42,475 nucleotides of DNA from Chthonomonadaceae bacterium (GCA_027450145.1 DAIDKH010000019.1:18071-60545); one strand, 5' to 3'. Shown: positions 1-9,088, counted from the stretch's first letter. Program-made: numbers and translations. Notes: generated from the letters alone by a model not told the origin.

Positions 1-473
1 GTGGCTATAACACAGACGCAAAAATGAATCCTCCCCTTCGTACGCAAGTCCACGCTGATGCTGTGAAGGCAGCACTGGCTGATGGCACGATCCAATGCAT
101 AGTCACCGATCATGCTCCGCATGCGGATTACGAGAAGCATGTGGAGTTCGATGCTGCTCCGTTTGGTATCTTGGGCCTGGAGACATCCTTCTCTCTGGTC
201 TACACATCTCTTGTAAAGTCTGGCATTATATCACTTAGTCGTGCAGTGGAAATGATGACCATTGAACCAGCCCGCATATTAAATCTTCCCGATGGCGCCG
301 GGACCCTTAAGGACGGAGCTATGGCAGATATTGCCGTAATTGATCTCAACGCAGAATGGGTAGTTGACCGAGAACGAGTACAGTCTAAATCGCACAACAC
401 TCCGTTCCACGGCATGACGTTAACTGCCAAGCCCCAGTTTACACTGTTAGCCGGTACGGCAGTAAGGCTCTAA
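1..473 (+). CDS. pyrC: Dihydroorotase, C-terminal part (5' end outside window)
   Basis: Dihydroorotase closes N-carbamoyl-aspartate to dihydroorotate, the third step of pyrimidine synthesis, in the cytoplasm. The open frame starts at base 3 and reads straight in from the window edge; the visible part begins YNTDAKMNPPLR, matching the conserved D-x-N-x-K-x-N-P-P-L-R stretch of class I dihydroorotases. It continues with the catalytic-loop block CIVTDHAPH, whose Asp is the usual metal/catalytic residue, and ends with the amidohydrolase small beta-domain (GTLKDGAMADIAVIDL). Roughly the last third of a normal protein of about 430 residues is present. The stop lies 4 bases before the next start, so it is the leading visible member of the pyrC-carA-carB run. 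The Met at base 24 is internal, not a start. Confidence 0.93.
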   Translation, partial: GYNTDAKMNPPLRTQVHADAVKAALADGTIQCIVTDHAPHADYEKHVEFDAAPFGILGLETSFSLVYTSLVKSGIISLSRAVEMMTIEPARILNLPDGAGTLKDGAMADIAVIDLNAEWVVDRERVQSKSHNTPFHGMTLTAKPQFTLLAGTAVRL

Positions 474-477
474 CTAC

Positions 478-2106
478 ATGGCTAATGCCATCTCTATTCT
501 CACAAATGCGCGGATCCATACCCAAGCCGGAACAGTCGCCGACTCCCTTGCGGTAGACAGGACTGGACGATTAATGGCTGTGGGCTCGGAATCGCAGGTA
601 TTAAACCTGCGAGGCCCGCACACCAAGATCATAAATGCACGCGGGCAAATCGTACTGCCAGGCTTTTACGACTGCCATATGCATATTCTGGACCTTGGAC
701 TAAAACTCTCCCAGGTGGATCTTAGCTTTCCGAAAGTAAAGTGTATTCCAGACATTTTGACTCAGTTGGCTGATCAATTGAAAGCAAATCCAGCTTCCAC
801 GGTGGTTTTGGGCGCTCGATATGACCAAAATCGACTCCAGGAAAAACAACATCCTACGCGGCATGATCTGGACGCTGTTTCGCTCGATTTACCTGTTCGG
901 ATCGAACACACCAGCGGACACGCTGCAGTAGTTAATTCGCGCGCCCTGGAGATGCTTGGCATTTCCAGGAATTCCAAAGATCCGGTTGGCGGTATTGTGC
1001 ACCGCGACGCCGACGGTGAGCCTACAGGTCTCTTGCTGGAGACCGCCGCCTGGCACAACATGGACAGTATTGCACCAGAGCCGACGTCGGCAGAGGCGAT
1101 TAAAGCATTGGAACGCGCTGGGGATTATCTTCTCAGCCTGGGAATTACCAGTGCATCAGACGCATGTACGTCGTTAGATGAGATAGACTGCTATGCCCGT
1201 GCATCATGGCTTCAAAAACTGCGCCTCCGCGTCAATCTTATGGTCGATTGGGCGGAGGTAATGGAAGATGCTGCATCGGCCCCTCCTCCCAAGCCTGAGC
1301 ACCTTCAGCCCGGTCGCGTCTCTGGTCATATGCTTCACGTTGGGCAGGCCAAGCTCTTCAGCGATGGTGCTATTACAACGCGTACTTGCTGGCTCAACCA
1401 ACCATTTAGCGACGGCGATAACACAAACACCGGTGTGCCCATCTTTCCCGAGGAGGAACTCCGCAGGTTGATCATTGCGGCTCATCGACGTGGCTGGCAG
1501 GTAGCATGCCATGCCATTGGTGATAGAGCGATTGAGGCAGTGCTCGACGCTTATGCCGAGGCCCAGCGCCAGCAAACGCGGCCGCGTCCGGGGCACCGTA
1601 TCGAACATTGTATGCTGCTTAACGACCAACTAATACAGCGTCTGAGACGACAGAACATCTGGTCGATAGGCCAGCCAGAGTTTATTTCATCTCTTGGTGA
1701 CGCATATATTACGGCCCTTGGTACTGAGCGTGCCAGCCGGCTCTCGCCGTACAATACCTTGGAAAATTGCGGTGTTGCACAGGCATTTAGCTCAGATTGT
1801 CCTGTGGTACCAGGTAACCCAATAGATGGCCTCATCGCGGCAGTTACAAGGCGAATCGCTAGCGGCACCACACTAAATCTAAACGAGTGCATATCCATGG
1901 AGGCTGCAGTGTACAACTTTACTGCTGCACCAGCATTTGCCTGCAGAACTGAACAGGATCGCGGTACTCTGGAGACCGGAAAGTGGGCTGATTTTATATT
2001 AATACAAGGTGAACTCTTTGCGCCTATAGGCGAGTGGATTAATGTGCCTAAGGTGGCATCCGTGTTTGTTGCGGGACAATGTGTATATGGGGAGGCGATG
2101 ATTTGA
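478..2106 (+). CDS. YtcJ-like metal-dependent amidohydrolase (Amidohydro_3 family)
   Basis: A 542-residue cytoplasmic amidohydrolase of the Amidohydro_3/YtcJ type. Seen in order: a small N-terminal beta-domain (residues 1-55, ending IVLPGFYDCHMH, the HxH metal pair), a TIM barrel with CHAIGDRAIEA and RIEHCMLL carrying later metal-ligand histidines, and SSDCPVVPGNPIDGL carrying the catalytic Asp, followed by the returning C-terminal beta-domain (GTLETGKWADFILI). Family members hydrolyse amide or N-formyl bonds of varied small molecules; the substrate cannot be read from sequence. It sits between pyrC and carA and overlaps the carA start by four bases, so it is translationally coupled within the pyrimidine operon. 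A link to pyrimidine or hydantoin-like compounds is inference from position only. Confidence 0.88.
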   Translation: MANAISILTNARIHTQAGTVADSLAVDRTGRLMAVGSESQVLNLRGPHTKIINARGQIVLPGFYDCHMHILDLGLKLSQVDLSFPKVKCIPDILTQLADQLKANPASTVVLGARYDQNRLQEKQHPTRHDLDAVSLDLPVRIEHTSGHAAVVNSRALEMLGISRNSKDPVGGIVHRDADGEPTGLLLETAAWHNMDSIAPEPTSAEAIKALERAGDYLLSLGITSASDACTSLDEIDCYARASWLQKLRLRVNLMVDWAEVMEDAASAPPPKPEHLQPGRVSGHMLHVGQAKLFSDGAITTRTCWLNQPFSDGDNTNTGVPIFPEEELRRLIIAAHRRGWQVACHAIGDRAIEAVLDAYAEAQRQQTRPRPGHRIEHCMLLNDQLIQRLRRQNIWSIGQPEFISSLGDAYITALGTERASRLSPYNTLENCGVAQAFSSDCPVVPGNPIDGLIAAVTRRIASGTTLNLNECISMEAAVYNFTAAPAFACRTEQDRGTLETGKWADFILIQGELFAPIGEWINVPKVASVFVAGQCVYGEAMI

Positions 2107-3218
2107 GAGCTTTACTGGTATTCCAGGATGGTTCCTATTATGTTGGCGAGTCGCTGGGAGCCGTTGGGCGCTCACAAGGTGAAATTGTATTCAACACAGG
2201 TATGACCGGGTATCAGGAGATTCTCTCGGATCCATCGTACGCTGGCCAAATCGTCAATCTTACCTATCCGCTCATTGGCAATTACGGAATAAATGACGAT
2301 GACATCGAGTCGCGCAAGATCCAAGTTGCAGGTCTAGTTGTGCACCACTGTGAAGACAAACCAAGTAACTGGCGCTCTGGTCATTCTCTTAATGATTACC
2401 TTGCCGAGAACAATATTGTTGCAATTAGAGGTGTTGATACTCGAGCAATAACAAGACACGTAAGACAAAAGGGCGTCATGCTATCCACTATAACGTCTGA
2501 TGAAACTGTCGATGAGGCACTTCAACGGTTATCCAAGATGCCTGCGTATGAGACTGCGGATTTTACTCAAGTAGTTACTACTTCGGAACCATACCTCTGG
2601 AACGACCAGTGCAGTAAACCACTAACCTACGACCCAAGCGCCGGCAAAATAGCCAATCGGCGAATTGCACTTCTGGATTGCGGCGTTAAATACAACATAC
2701 TGCGGTCACTTGCTAAATACGGGTGTGAAACCGTGGTGTTCCCCTGTACGACTGCTCACGCTGAGATTTTGGAGTGCAAGCCAGATGGCATTATGTTGTC
2801 TCCAGGTCCTGGTGATCCGTCAAATTTGGGTGCTATCGTCGAAACCGTAAAACACCTTGTTGGCTCGATGCCAATCCTGGGTGTCTGTTTAGGTAACCAA
2901 ATTCTTGGCGCTGCATTCGGGAGCAAGACCTTCAAGCTGCGCTTTGGACATCGTGGCAGCAATCATCCTGTAAAGGACCTTAAGACAGGCAAGGTGTACA
3001 TCACATCCCAAAATCACGGGTATGCATTGGATCCTGATGGACTTCGTGATGGAATGGAAGTCGCGCACATCAATCTTAATGACAATACCGTGGAAGGTCT
3101 TCGTCACAAAGAATTACCTATCATTTCTATTCAGTATCATCCTGAAGCATCACCTGGACCGATGGATAGCTCGTACTTTTTTGGAGAGTTTATGCGTCTC
3201 ATCGATCAACGGAGCTAG
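2103..3218 (+). CDS. carA: Carbamoyl-phosphate synthase small subunit (glutaminase)
   Basis: Releases ammonia from glutamine and channels it to CarB for carbamoyl phosphate synthesis. The N-terminal CPSase small-chain domain is clear (GEIVFNTGMTGYQEILSDPS, residues about 23-42). The C-terminal class I glutamine amidotransferase domain carries LSPGPGDPS, the nucleophile block GVCLGNQILG, and QYHPEASPGP with the catalytic His and Glu. In the nucleophile block Asn replaces the His common in E. coli-type enzymes, a mild variation. The start chosen is TTG at 2103: a GGGGAGG Shine-Dalgarno lies 8 bases upstream and the protein then begins LRALLVFQDGSYYVGE, in register with known CarA. An in-frame ATG at 2079 lies inside the upstream gene and lacks support. 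The start overlaps the upstream stop (TTGA). Confidence 0.96.
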   Translation: MRALLVFQDGSYYVGESLGAVGRSQGEIVFNTGMTGYQEILSDPSYAGQIVNLTYPLIGNYGINDDDIESRKIQVAGLVVHHCEDKPSNWRSGHSLNDYLAENNIVAIRGVDTRAITRHVRQKGVMLSTITSDETVDEALQRLSKMPAYETADFTQVVTTSEPYLWNDQCSKPLTYDPSAGKIANRRIALLDCGVKYNILRSLAKYGCETVVFPCTTAHAEILECKPDGIMLSPGPGDPSNLGAIVETVKHLVGSMPILGVCLGNQILGAAFGSKTFKLRFGHRGSNHPVKDLKTGKVYITSQNHGYALDPDGLRDGMEVAHINLNDNTVEGLRHKELPIISIQYHPEASPGPMDSSYFFGEFMRLIDQRS

Positions 3219-3223
3219 GTTTT

Positions 3224-3907
3224 ATGGCCACGTCACTAACTAGCGGTGCGAAAGCCAAAAGAAGAAGTGGTATTGCACGTTGGCAAAACGTGCTGGGATT
3301 AGCAGTCTTGGCCGCCTTGATTGTAACTTATGCAGCATTTTCAGCGGCGCTCATCCCGTCGACATCAATGGAACCGACATTGAAACCTGGTGATGAGATA
3401 CTAGTAGAGCGTGCGTGGGCGGCTTATCCATTTGGAATGCTGCCATCACGGGGTGATGTAATCACCTTTAAGTTCTCGCCAAGCAAGCAGATTACCGATG
3501 CTGTGAACAGCGGCGAAAGTATATCGGCGCTCACTGGCGGTAGCGGTGTGGCGCCAGGTGACAAAGTACTTAAGCCAATTCTACTTATAAAAAGAGTAGT
3601 AGGATTGCCTGGTGATACTGTTCAACTTGTGGGAAACAGGCTAGTAGTTAATGGCCAGACCGTGAAGTATGACTACAGTACCATACCCACTACACTACCA
3701 GGCGTACTCTATCCGTACGCTGTCCAGCATCCCATAAAAGTGCCCGCAGGCCACCTGTTCGTTTTAGGTGACAATAGAAGCAATAGCGACGATGGACGGT
3801 ATTGGGGCACGCTAGCTCAGGATCAGGTGGTGGGCAAGTTCATAGGTATTTTCGCACATCGCAAGATTGCAACCCAACCCGGTGACCCGGGAGACCCTAT
3901 GCCTTGA
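3224..3907 (+). CDS. lepB: Signal peptidase I
   Basis: Membrane-bound peptidase that removes signal peptides from Sec/Tat-exported proteins. One N-terminal membrane segment (about residues 22-42) is followed by the S26 boxes: PSTSMEPTLKPGD with the nucleophile Ser, LLIKRVVGLPGD with the general-base Lys, and LGDNRSNSDDGRYWG. The length of 227 residues is usual, with a longer than usual insert between the Ser and Lys boxes (about residues 84-115). GGAG lies 9 bases before the ATG. It sits 5 bases after carA, and its stop abuts the carB1 open frame, so it is embedded in the pyrimidine operon. There is no biochemical link to pyrimidine synthesis; the placement may serve coordinated growth-rate expression (inference). 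Confidence 0.95.
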   Translation: MATSLTSGAKAKRRSGIARWQNVLGLAVLAALIVTYAAFSAALIPSTSMEPTLKPGDEILVERAWAAYPFGMLPSRGDVITFKFSPSKQITDAVNSGESISALTGGSGVAPGDKVLKPILLIKRVVGLPGDTVQLVGNRLVVNGQTVKYDYSTIPTTLPGVLYPYAVQHPIKVPAGHLFVLGDNRSNSDDGRYWGTLAQDQVVGKFIGIFAHRKIATQPGDPGDPMP

Positions 3908-3949
3908 GTGCGAGATGTAGCTTCAAACGAACATTCTAGAAAGAGTTAT

Positions 3950-5650
3950 ATGCCGAGAGACACGTCATTAAAATCAGTCTTGGTACTGGGAAGTGGGCCG
4001 ATCATCATTGGGCAGGCGGCAGAATTCGATTATGCCGGATCTCAGGCATGCCAGGCACTACGCGAGGAAGGTCTGCAGGTCATACTAGTCAACAGTAACC
4101 CAGCTACGATCATGACAGATGCAGATATGGCCGATAGAACGTACATCGAACCGCTCAACGTAGAATTTGCTGCGCGCGTCATTGAAAAGGAGCGACCAGA
4201 CGGACTTCTTGCCACCCTGGGTGGGCAGACTGGGCTAAACCTTGCGACTCAACTGGCCGAGGCTGGAATTCTAGAGAAATACGGGGTGCGCCTTTTAGGG
4301 ACACCTTTAGAGGCTATTCGCAAAGCCGAGGATCGTGAAGAATTCCGTAACCTTATGAAGCAGATTGGCGAACCGGTACCGGAGTCGTGGATTGTAACAG
4401 ACGAATCTCAACTGAGTGATCCCGCCAATGCAGGTATCTGGCCCCTTATTGTGCGTCCAGCGTACACATTAGGCGGCACGGGAGGGGGAATTGCGTACAA
4501 CCGAGATGAGCTGTACGAAATCGCCCACCGTGGTCTGGCACTCTCTATGCGTAGGCAAGTCATGATAGAGCGTTACCTTAAGGGCTGGAAAGAGATTGAG
4601 TACGAGGTAATGCGCGACGCCAATGACACCGCCATTACAGTTTGCAATATGGAAAACTTCGATCCTATGGGGGTTCACACCGGGGATAGTATTGTCACAG
4701 CTCCCTCACAAACTCTCACAGATCGCGAATACCAGATGCTGCGGTCTGCATCACTTAAGATCATTAGGTCGTTGGGTATTGAGGGCGGCTGTAACGTTCA
4801 ATTGTCCCTAGATCCTAAGTCATTTAGATACTATATAATCGAGGTCAATCCCCGCGTTTCACGCTCATCCGCACTCGCCAGCAAAGCCACGGGTTATCCA
4901 ATTGCGCGGGTGGCAGCTAAAATTGCCATTGGCATGAGACTCGATGAGATCGAGAATGCAGTAACGCGCAAGACTCTTGCCTGCTTTGAACCAGCGTTGG
5001 ATTATTGTGTAGTGAAGATACCGCGGTGGCCATTCGATAAATTCGTTGGTGCAGACAGGCGCATCACTACTCAAATGAAAGCCACCGGTGAAGTGATGGC
5101 TATAGATCGTACATTTGAGGGTGCACTCATGAAAGCAATTAGGTCCCTTGAAAACGGTATCATTGGCCTCTCTAATAAAACTGCGCATCTGTTAAGCGAT
5201 ATTGAAATAGAGGAGGCCCTACGCGTTCCTGCAGATGAAAGACTTTGGGCTATAACCGAGGCGTTCAGGCGCGGCATGGCGGTTGAGGAAGTACATGCAC
5301 TCAGTGACATCGACCCTTGGTTTCTAAACAAATTACGCCATCTGGTAGACATTGAGATGCGCTTGAGGTCTAACGGCACCGCGCTGGTTCGTCTTGCTTC
5401 CGATGAAAAAAGCGAGGACTTGGCCGCGAGCCACCCACTTGCGGTGAAGTTGCTGCGTGAGGCGAAACTTGCAGGCTTTCCCGATGTAACGTTAGGCTCC
5501 ATATCGGGTGTCCCAGAATTGAAACTGCGATCGCTTCGGAATCGTCTCGGAATCGTACCAGTATATAAGCAGGTAGATACGTGCTCAGCTGAATTTGAGG
5601 CGGCCACACCGTACTTCTACTCGTGTTACGATTTGGAGGATGAACGATAG
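3950..5650 (+). CDS. carB1: Carbamoyl-phosphate synthase large subunit, N-terminal half (split CarB)
   Basis: Encodes the first of the two homologous halves of CarB: the ATP-grasp carboxyphosphate synthetase unit plus the oligomerisation domain. Visible landmarks are [20 protein letters not shown] at the N-terminus, [21 protein letters not shown], the ATP-grasp loop [16 protein letters not shown] and [20 protein letters not shown]. It ends after about 566 residues with [11 protein letters not shown] and a TAG stop, just where the second half would begin in a fused protein (E. coli CarB is 1073 residues with its halves meeting near 553). The frame is open from GTG 3908, but ATG 3950 gives the family-typical start [17 protein letters not shown]. 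Its partner is at 7491-9056. Confidence 0.95.
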   Translation: MPRDTSLKSVLVLGSGPIIIGQAAEFDYAGSQACQALREEGLQVILVNSNPATIMTDADMADRTYIEPLNVEFAARVIEKERPDGLLATLGGQTGLNLATQLAEAGILEKYGVRLLGTPLEAIRKAEDREEFRNLMKQIGEPVPESWIVTDESQLSDPANAGIWPLIVRPAYTLGGTGGGIAYNRDELYEIAHRGLALSMRRQVMIERYLKGWKEIEYEVMRDANDTAITVCNMENFDPMGVHTGDSIVTAPSQTLTDREYQMLRSASLKIIRSLGIEGGCNVQLSLDPKSFRYYIIEVNPRVSRSSALASKATGYPIARVAAKIAIGMRLDEIENAVTRKTLACFEPALDYCVVKIPRWPFDKFVGADRRITTQMKATGEVMAIDRTFEGALMKAIRSLENGIIGLSNKTAHLLSDIEIEEALRVPADERLWAITEAFRRGMAVEEVHALSDIDPWFLNKLRHLVDIEMRLRSNGTALVRLASDEKSEDLAASHPLAVKLLREAKLAGFPDVTLGSISGVPELKLRSLRNRLGIVPVYKQVDTCSAEFEAATPYFYSCYDLEDER

Positions 5651-6469
5651 TTGGGTGATGCCACTTACGTTCTTAACACAGGAGATACCGCAGAGGCGCG
5701 TTTAAAGGTGGTTGATCGCGTACACGGCAGGCACACCCACGCGTTCCTGCTGCGGGCCGGTCTTCGCCAAGGCATGTCAGCGGCTGAATTCGGTTGTGGT
5801 GTTGGCCTGGTTACTGAACGTATAATGCAGATTGTTGGGGCGAAGGGATACGTCACTGCTATAGACGCTAGCGGGGCTCAAATTGAGGCCGCGAAGCGGC
5901 ACCTCCCTGAGGAAATGATCGACCACGTACATTTTGTGGAAGCAGATGCATCACAGACAAACCTGAATGACAGGATGTTCGACTTTGTATACTGTCGATT
6001 TCTGCTGATGCACATGTCTGCACCAGAACTTGCATTGCGGGAGATGGTGCGTGTACTGAAGCCAGGAGGCATCCTTGCCGTTGAAGATGGTGATTTCAGT
6101 TCCCCATTCTGCTGGCCTCGATGTATCGCGTTTGAGAAGGCGTTTCAATTGTACGTATCCGCTGGCGCAAGCAACGGGGCGGATTTCCTTATAGGGCAGC
6201 GGTTGTACCCAATGGTCAGCGCATTGGGGCTGACTAATATTGAGGTTGAGGCCGTGCAGCCTGTCTGTACGGATCCTGATGAATGTGAACTGGTTCCATC
6301 CACGCTTAGCGAATGTCGAGAAACCTTGATCCGAAATGGTCTGGCCGATATACAGACGATTGAAGCAACCATTGAATCTGTTCGTACGGCTGCCAACCTA
6401 CCGAATGTTGTATTTGGTATGGCTCGAATGACGCAGGTGTGTGGACGAAAACCTGAAAGAGCGGGTTGA
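5651..6469 (+). CDS. Class I SAM-dependent methyltransferase, substrate unknown
   Basis: A 272-residue Rossmann-fold methyltransferase. The SAM-binding motif I is AEFGCGVGLVTERI (about residues 45-58), then VTAIDASGAQIEAAKRHLP with the acidic residue that binds the SAM ribose, FVEADASQTNL, and FDFVYCRFLLMHM followed by LREMVRVLKPGGILAVED, the standard motif order of Methyltransf_11/25-type enzymes. The start is TTG at 5651, directly after the carB1 stop, with GGAGGA about 10 bases upstream inside the end of carB1. It is the first of two genes separating the carB halves. Nothing in the sequence identifies the methyl acceptor; small molecule and protein targets are both possible. Confidence 0.88.
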   Translation: MGDATYVLNTGDTAEARLKVVDRVHGRHTHAFLLRAGLRQGMSAAEFGCGVGLVTERIMQIVGAKGYVTAIDASGAQIEAAKRHLPEEMIDHVHFVEADASQTNLNDRMFDFVYCRFLLMHMSAPELALREMVRVLKPGGILAVEDGDFSSPFCWPRCIAFEKAFQLYVSAGASNGADFLIGQRLYPMVSALGLTNIEVEAVQPVCTDPDECELVPSTLSECRETLIRNGLADIQTIEATIESVRTAANLPNVVFGMARMTQVCGRKPERAG

Positions 6470-6473
6470 AATA

Positions 6474-7469
6474 ATGCAGCTAGGTCTTAAGGAACTTGAT
6501 CCTGTAATCGCACAGCAGATCTCACAGCTGCTTAGTGCGACAGGCGGAACATTCATTGATCCAGATATTCAATGGAAAGGCGCACTGCCCTTCCGTCTTC
6601 AAACAGAACTGGGTCCATCAAATTTTAAGTTTAGGACCCGCCGAAAGCCTCTACCCCACGAACTGAAGGCTTTTCAACTTGCAACCCGGCGGCGCGACTA
6701 CAGAATAAACCGCATTGCGATACCCGTTGCCCTTGCCGCTCTCGCCGTTCCATTCAATGCTGCGCTAGAGTTCTATCTGCTATCGTCGAACAGCATATTC
6801 GCGCATTTGCCTGTAGCGCTAGCAGTAGAGGCGGCCGCAACGTTAACAGGGGTTGCAATATCTCGCGCCAATAGGCCGCTGGCCTTGGATAAGAGAATTG
6901 ATCTGTGTGAACTGCAGGCCGTAAGCCCCAGACTGACTCTGCGCCCAGTGGAACGTTATTATGTGGATGCACTCATTGTCTTCTCCCAGATTCAGTGTGA
7001 TCAGGACTCGGAAGCAGCATTACGTGAAACACTATCTCAACTTAATCGCCTTCTGGATACATATAGAGACCTGGAACGCAGGCGCGAGGGCCTCCTTTCG
7101 TTAATGGGTACGCACGTAGAATCTGAGCTTGACGCGCAGATAAAATCTACGGAGCACCTTCTGTCAACCGAGAGCGATCCGCAGGTGCGAGAAACTCTCG
7201 TGCACAACCTCAAAATGTTTCACGAGCGATCGGAAAATGCGGCTACCATGCGCCAGAACTTACAACGAATGCAGGGCCAGCAGGAGTCGGTTATGCAGAC
7301 AATGATCACCGCACAATCTGCGGTGGCAAGGCTGTACCTAGCGCCACGAGTAGATGACAGCTCACAGGTTGAGCGAACGACTTCGTCGGTGCAGGCAATT
7401 AACCAGCACACTAGGGCTGTGGAAGAAGCCATTGAAGAGGTTTTGACGCTGGGCAAACCGTCAATTTAG
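6474..7469 (+). CDS. Unknown membrane protein with long coiled coil, between carB halves
   Basis: No family recognised. From ATG 6474 it is 331 residues: a soluble N-terminal part (about 1-80), two hydrophobic segments (roughly IAIPVALAALAVPFNAALEF and HLPVALAVEAAATLTGVAIS, around residues 82-130) that probably form a hairpin in the membrane, then a highly charged, Leu/Glu/Gln/Arg-rich helical region (about 165-300) with the look of a coiled coil (NRLLDTYRDLERRREGLLSL; NLQRMQGQQESVMQTM). The ATG lies 4 bases after the methyltransferase stop; an in-frame GTG at 6441 inside that gene is the alternative start, and neither has a strong Shine-Dalgarno. It precedes carB2 by 21 bases. Scaffold-like or membrane-tether roles are conceivable but unproven. 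Confidence 0.75.
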   Translation: MQLGLKELDPVIAQQISQLLSATGGTFIDPDIQWKGALPFRLQTELGPSNFKFRTRRKPLPHELKAFQLATRRRDYRINRIAIPVALAALAVPFNAALEFYLLSSNSIFAHLPVALAVEAAATLTGVAISRANRPLALDKRIDLCELQAVSPRLTLRPVERYYVDALIVFSQIQCDQDSEAALRETLSQLNRLLDTYRDLERRREGLLSLMGTHVESELDAQIKSTEHLLSTESDPQVRETLVHNLKMFHERSENAATMRQNLQRMQGQQESVMQTMITAQSAVARLYLAPRVDDSSQVERTTSSVQAINQHTRAVEEAIEEVLTLGKPSI

Positions 7470-7490
7470 CTACTAACTAAAGGATTTAGA

Positions 7491-9056
7491 ATGTCAAACA
7501 AAAAGGTCGCAGTAATCGGCTCAGGTCCTATTCGAATTGGACAGGGTATAGAATTCGACTATTGCTCGGTACATTGCGTGCGTGCCATTCGTGCAATGGG
7601 AAACGAAGCAATAATCATTAACAACAATCCTGAGACCGTATCGACAGATTTTGACATTTCAGATCGGTTGTATTTCGAACCACTGGCCCTCGAAGATGTC
7701 TTGAACGTGTTGGATCGTGAAAAGCCCGATGGCGTTGTGGTGCAATTTGGGGGACAAACCGCGATCAATCTCGCACGCTCCCTTCATGACGCTGGTTGGC
7801 CCATACTGGGGAGCTCGCCAGACTCGATTGACCTCGCCGAGGACCGAGATCGTTTTGAACGCGTACTAGCGGAACTGGATATTCCAAAGCCCGCGGGCCG
7901 CGCGGTCACTTCTGCCCAAGCGGCAGTAGTGGTTGCAGATGAAATAGGTTATCCGGTTTTGGTACGTCCGAGTTACGTACTTGGTGGGCGAGCGATGGAG
8001 ATCATCTACGATCGTGTAGAACTTGAAAATTACATGGCGTACGTTGTCGACGCATCACCCGATGCACCCATACTGGTTGACAAATACATACTCGGTAAGG
8101 AAGCCGAGGTGGACGTAATATCCGATGGCGTTGACTGCTTGCTACCAGGCATAATGGAGCATATTGAGCGTGCCGGTATTCACTCGGGAGACAGTATGGC
8201 GGTTTACCCTCCGCAGACGCTCTCTACCAAAGTAATTGATCAAATCGTTGATACTGCAATTCGCATTGCCCGACGGCTGGAGGTTCGTGGATTAATGAAC
8301 ATCCAGTTTGTTATCGATCGGGCAACCGACACCGCAATGGTTCTTGAGGTGAACCCAAGAGGCTCCCGAACTGTTCCCTACCTCAGCAAAATCACGGGTA
8401 TCCCCATGGTTCAGGTTGCAACGCGGGTGATGATGGGGACGACCTTGAAGGAGCAAGGCTATTCCACGGGGCTACATCCATCAGCAGGCATTATCGCCGT
8501 AAAAGCCCCTGTCTTCTCCTTTCAGAAACTCGCGTTAGTTGACATAGGACTTGGTCCAGAAATGAAGAGCACCGGTGAAATCATGGGTGTGGACGTTGAA
8601 TATCCTCTAGCGCTATACAAGGCACTTGTCGCCTCGGGAATAGGCGTACCCAAAGGTGGTAGTTTGCTAATCACGATTGCAGATGCCGACAAGGTCGAAT
8701 GTGTTCCAATCGTGCGCGAGTTTGCCTCCTTAGGTTTTAGGATCTACGCCACGGCCGGTACTGCCGCATTCCTGCATGGCCAGGGAATTGCCGCTCAAAC
8801 AGTTAAGAAGCTTCACGAGGGCGATGGAAATATAGTCGATCTCATCAAGAACCAGCAGGTAGACCTCTTGATCAATACGCTCTCAAGTGATAAACGCATA
8901 GAACGGGAGGGAGCGCGTATTCGAAGAGCCAGCGTTGAGGCGGGAGTTCCATGCTTAACCAGCCTTGATACGGCGCGTGCGCTTTTGGTTGCTCTCATAT
9001 CACGTAAAACTACGAGTGAATTTGCACTTCACGGCGTGAGTGAATACCGATCGTAG
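7491..9056 (+). CDS. carB2: Carbamoyl-phosphate synthase large subunit, C-terminal half (split CarB)
   Basis: Second half of CarB: the carbamoyl-phosphate-forming ATP-grasp unit plus the C-terminal MGS-like regulatory domain. It starts with its own ATG and AAAGGA Shine-Dalgarno 7 bases upstream and reads VAVIGSGPIRIGQGIEFDYC, the signature of the second CarB half, then NNNPETVSTDFDISDRLYFE, VQFGGQTAINLA, RPSYVLGGRAMEIIYD and EVNPRGSRTVPYLSKITGIP. Residues about 390-521 (SLLITIADADKVECVPIV; FRIYATAGTAAFL) are the MGS domain, which in E. coli binds UMP, IMP and ornithine-linked effectors. At 521 residues, together with carB1 (566) it accounts for a full CarB with nothing missing, so this is a working split rather than a broken gene. 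Confidence 0.95.
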   Translation: MSNKKVAVIGSGPIRIGQGIEFDYCSVHCVRAIRAMGNEAIIINNNPETVSTDFDISDRLYFEPLALEDVLNVLDREKPDGVVVQFGGQTAINLARSLHDAGWPILGSSPDSIDLAEDRDRFERVLAELDIPKPAGRAVTSAQAAVVVADEIGYPVLVRPSYVLGGRAMEIIYDRVELENYMAYVVDASPDAPILVDKYILGKEAEVDVISDGVDCLLPGIMEHIERAGIHSGDSMAVYPPQTLSTKVIDQIVDTAIRIARRLEVRGLMNIQFVIDRATDTAMVLEVNPRGSRTVPYLSKITGIPMVQVATRVMMGTTLKEQGYSTGLHPSAGIIAVKAPVFSFQKLALVDIGLGPEMKSTGEIMGVDVEYPLALYKALVASGIGVPKGGSLLITIADADKVECVPIVREFASLGFRIYATAGTAAFLHGQGIAAQTVKKLHEGDGNIVDLIKNQQVDLLINTLSSDKRIEREGARIRRASVEAGVPCLTSLDTARALLVALISRKTTSEFALHGVSEYRS

Positions 9057-9088
9057 TGAGAGGAGATTGGAATTTGAGGAGGGTATCG

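Noticed and set aside
1204-1629. 141-codon minus-strand open frame inside the amidohydrolase gene
   Set aside because: Antisense to conserved amidohydrolase motifs; no family features or start signal.
2079-2102. ATG 2079 as the carA start
   Set aside because: It is inside the preceding gene with no Shine-Dalgarno; TTG 2103 has GGGGAGG and matches the family N-terminus.
5071-5607. 178-codon minus-strand open frame inside carB1
   Set aside because: It lies opposite a clear CarB coding region, has low-complexity Ser/Arg/Ala-rich translation and no ribosome site; a shadow frame.
3908-9056. carB interpreted as a broken (pseudo)gene
   Set aside because: Both halves retain all key motifs, carB2 has its own ATG and Shine-Dalgarno, and the break is at the natural domain boundary.
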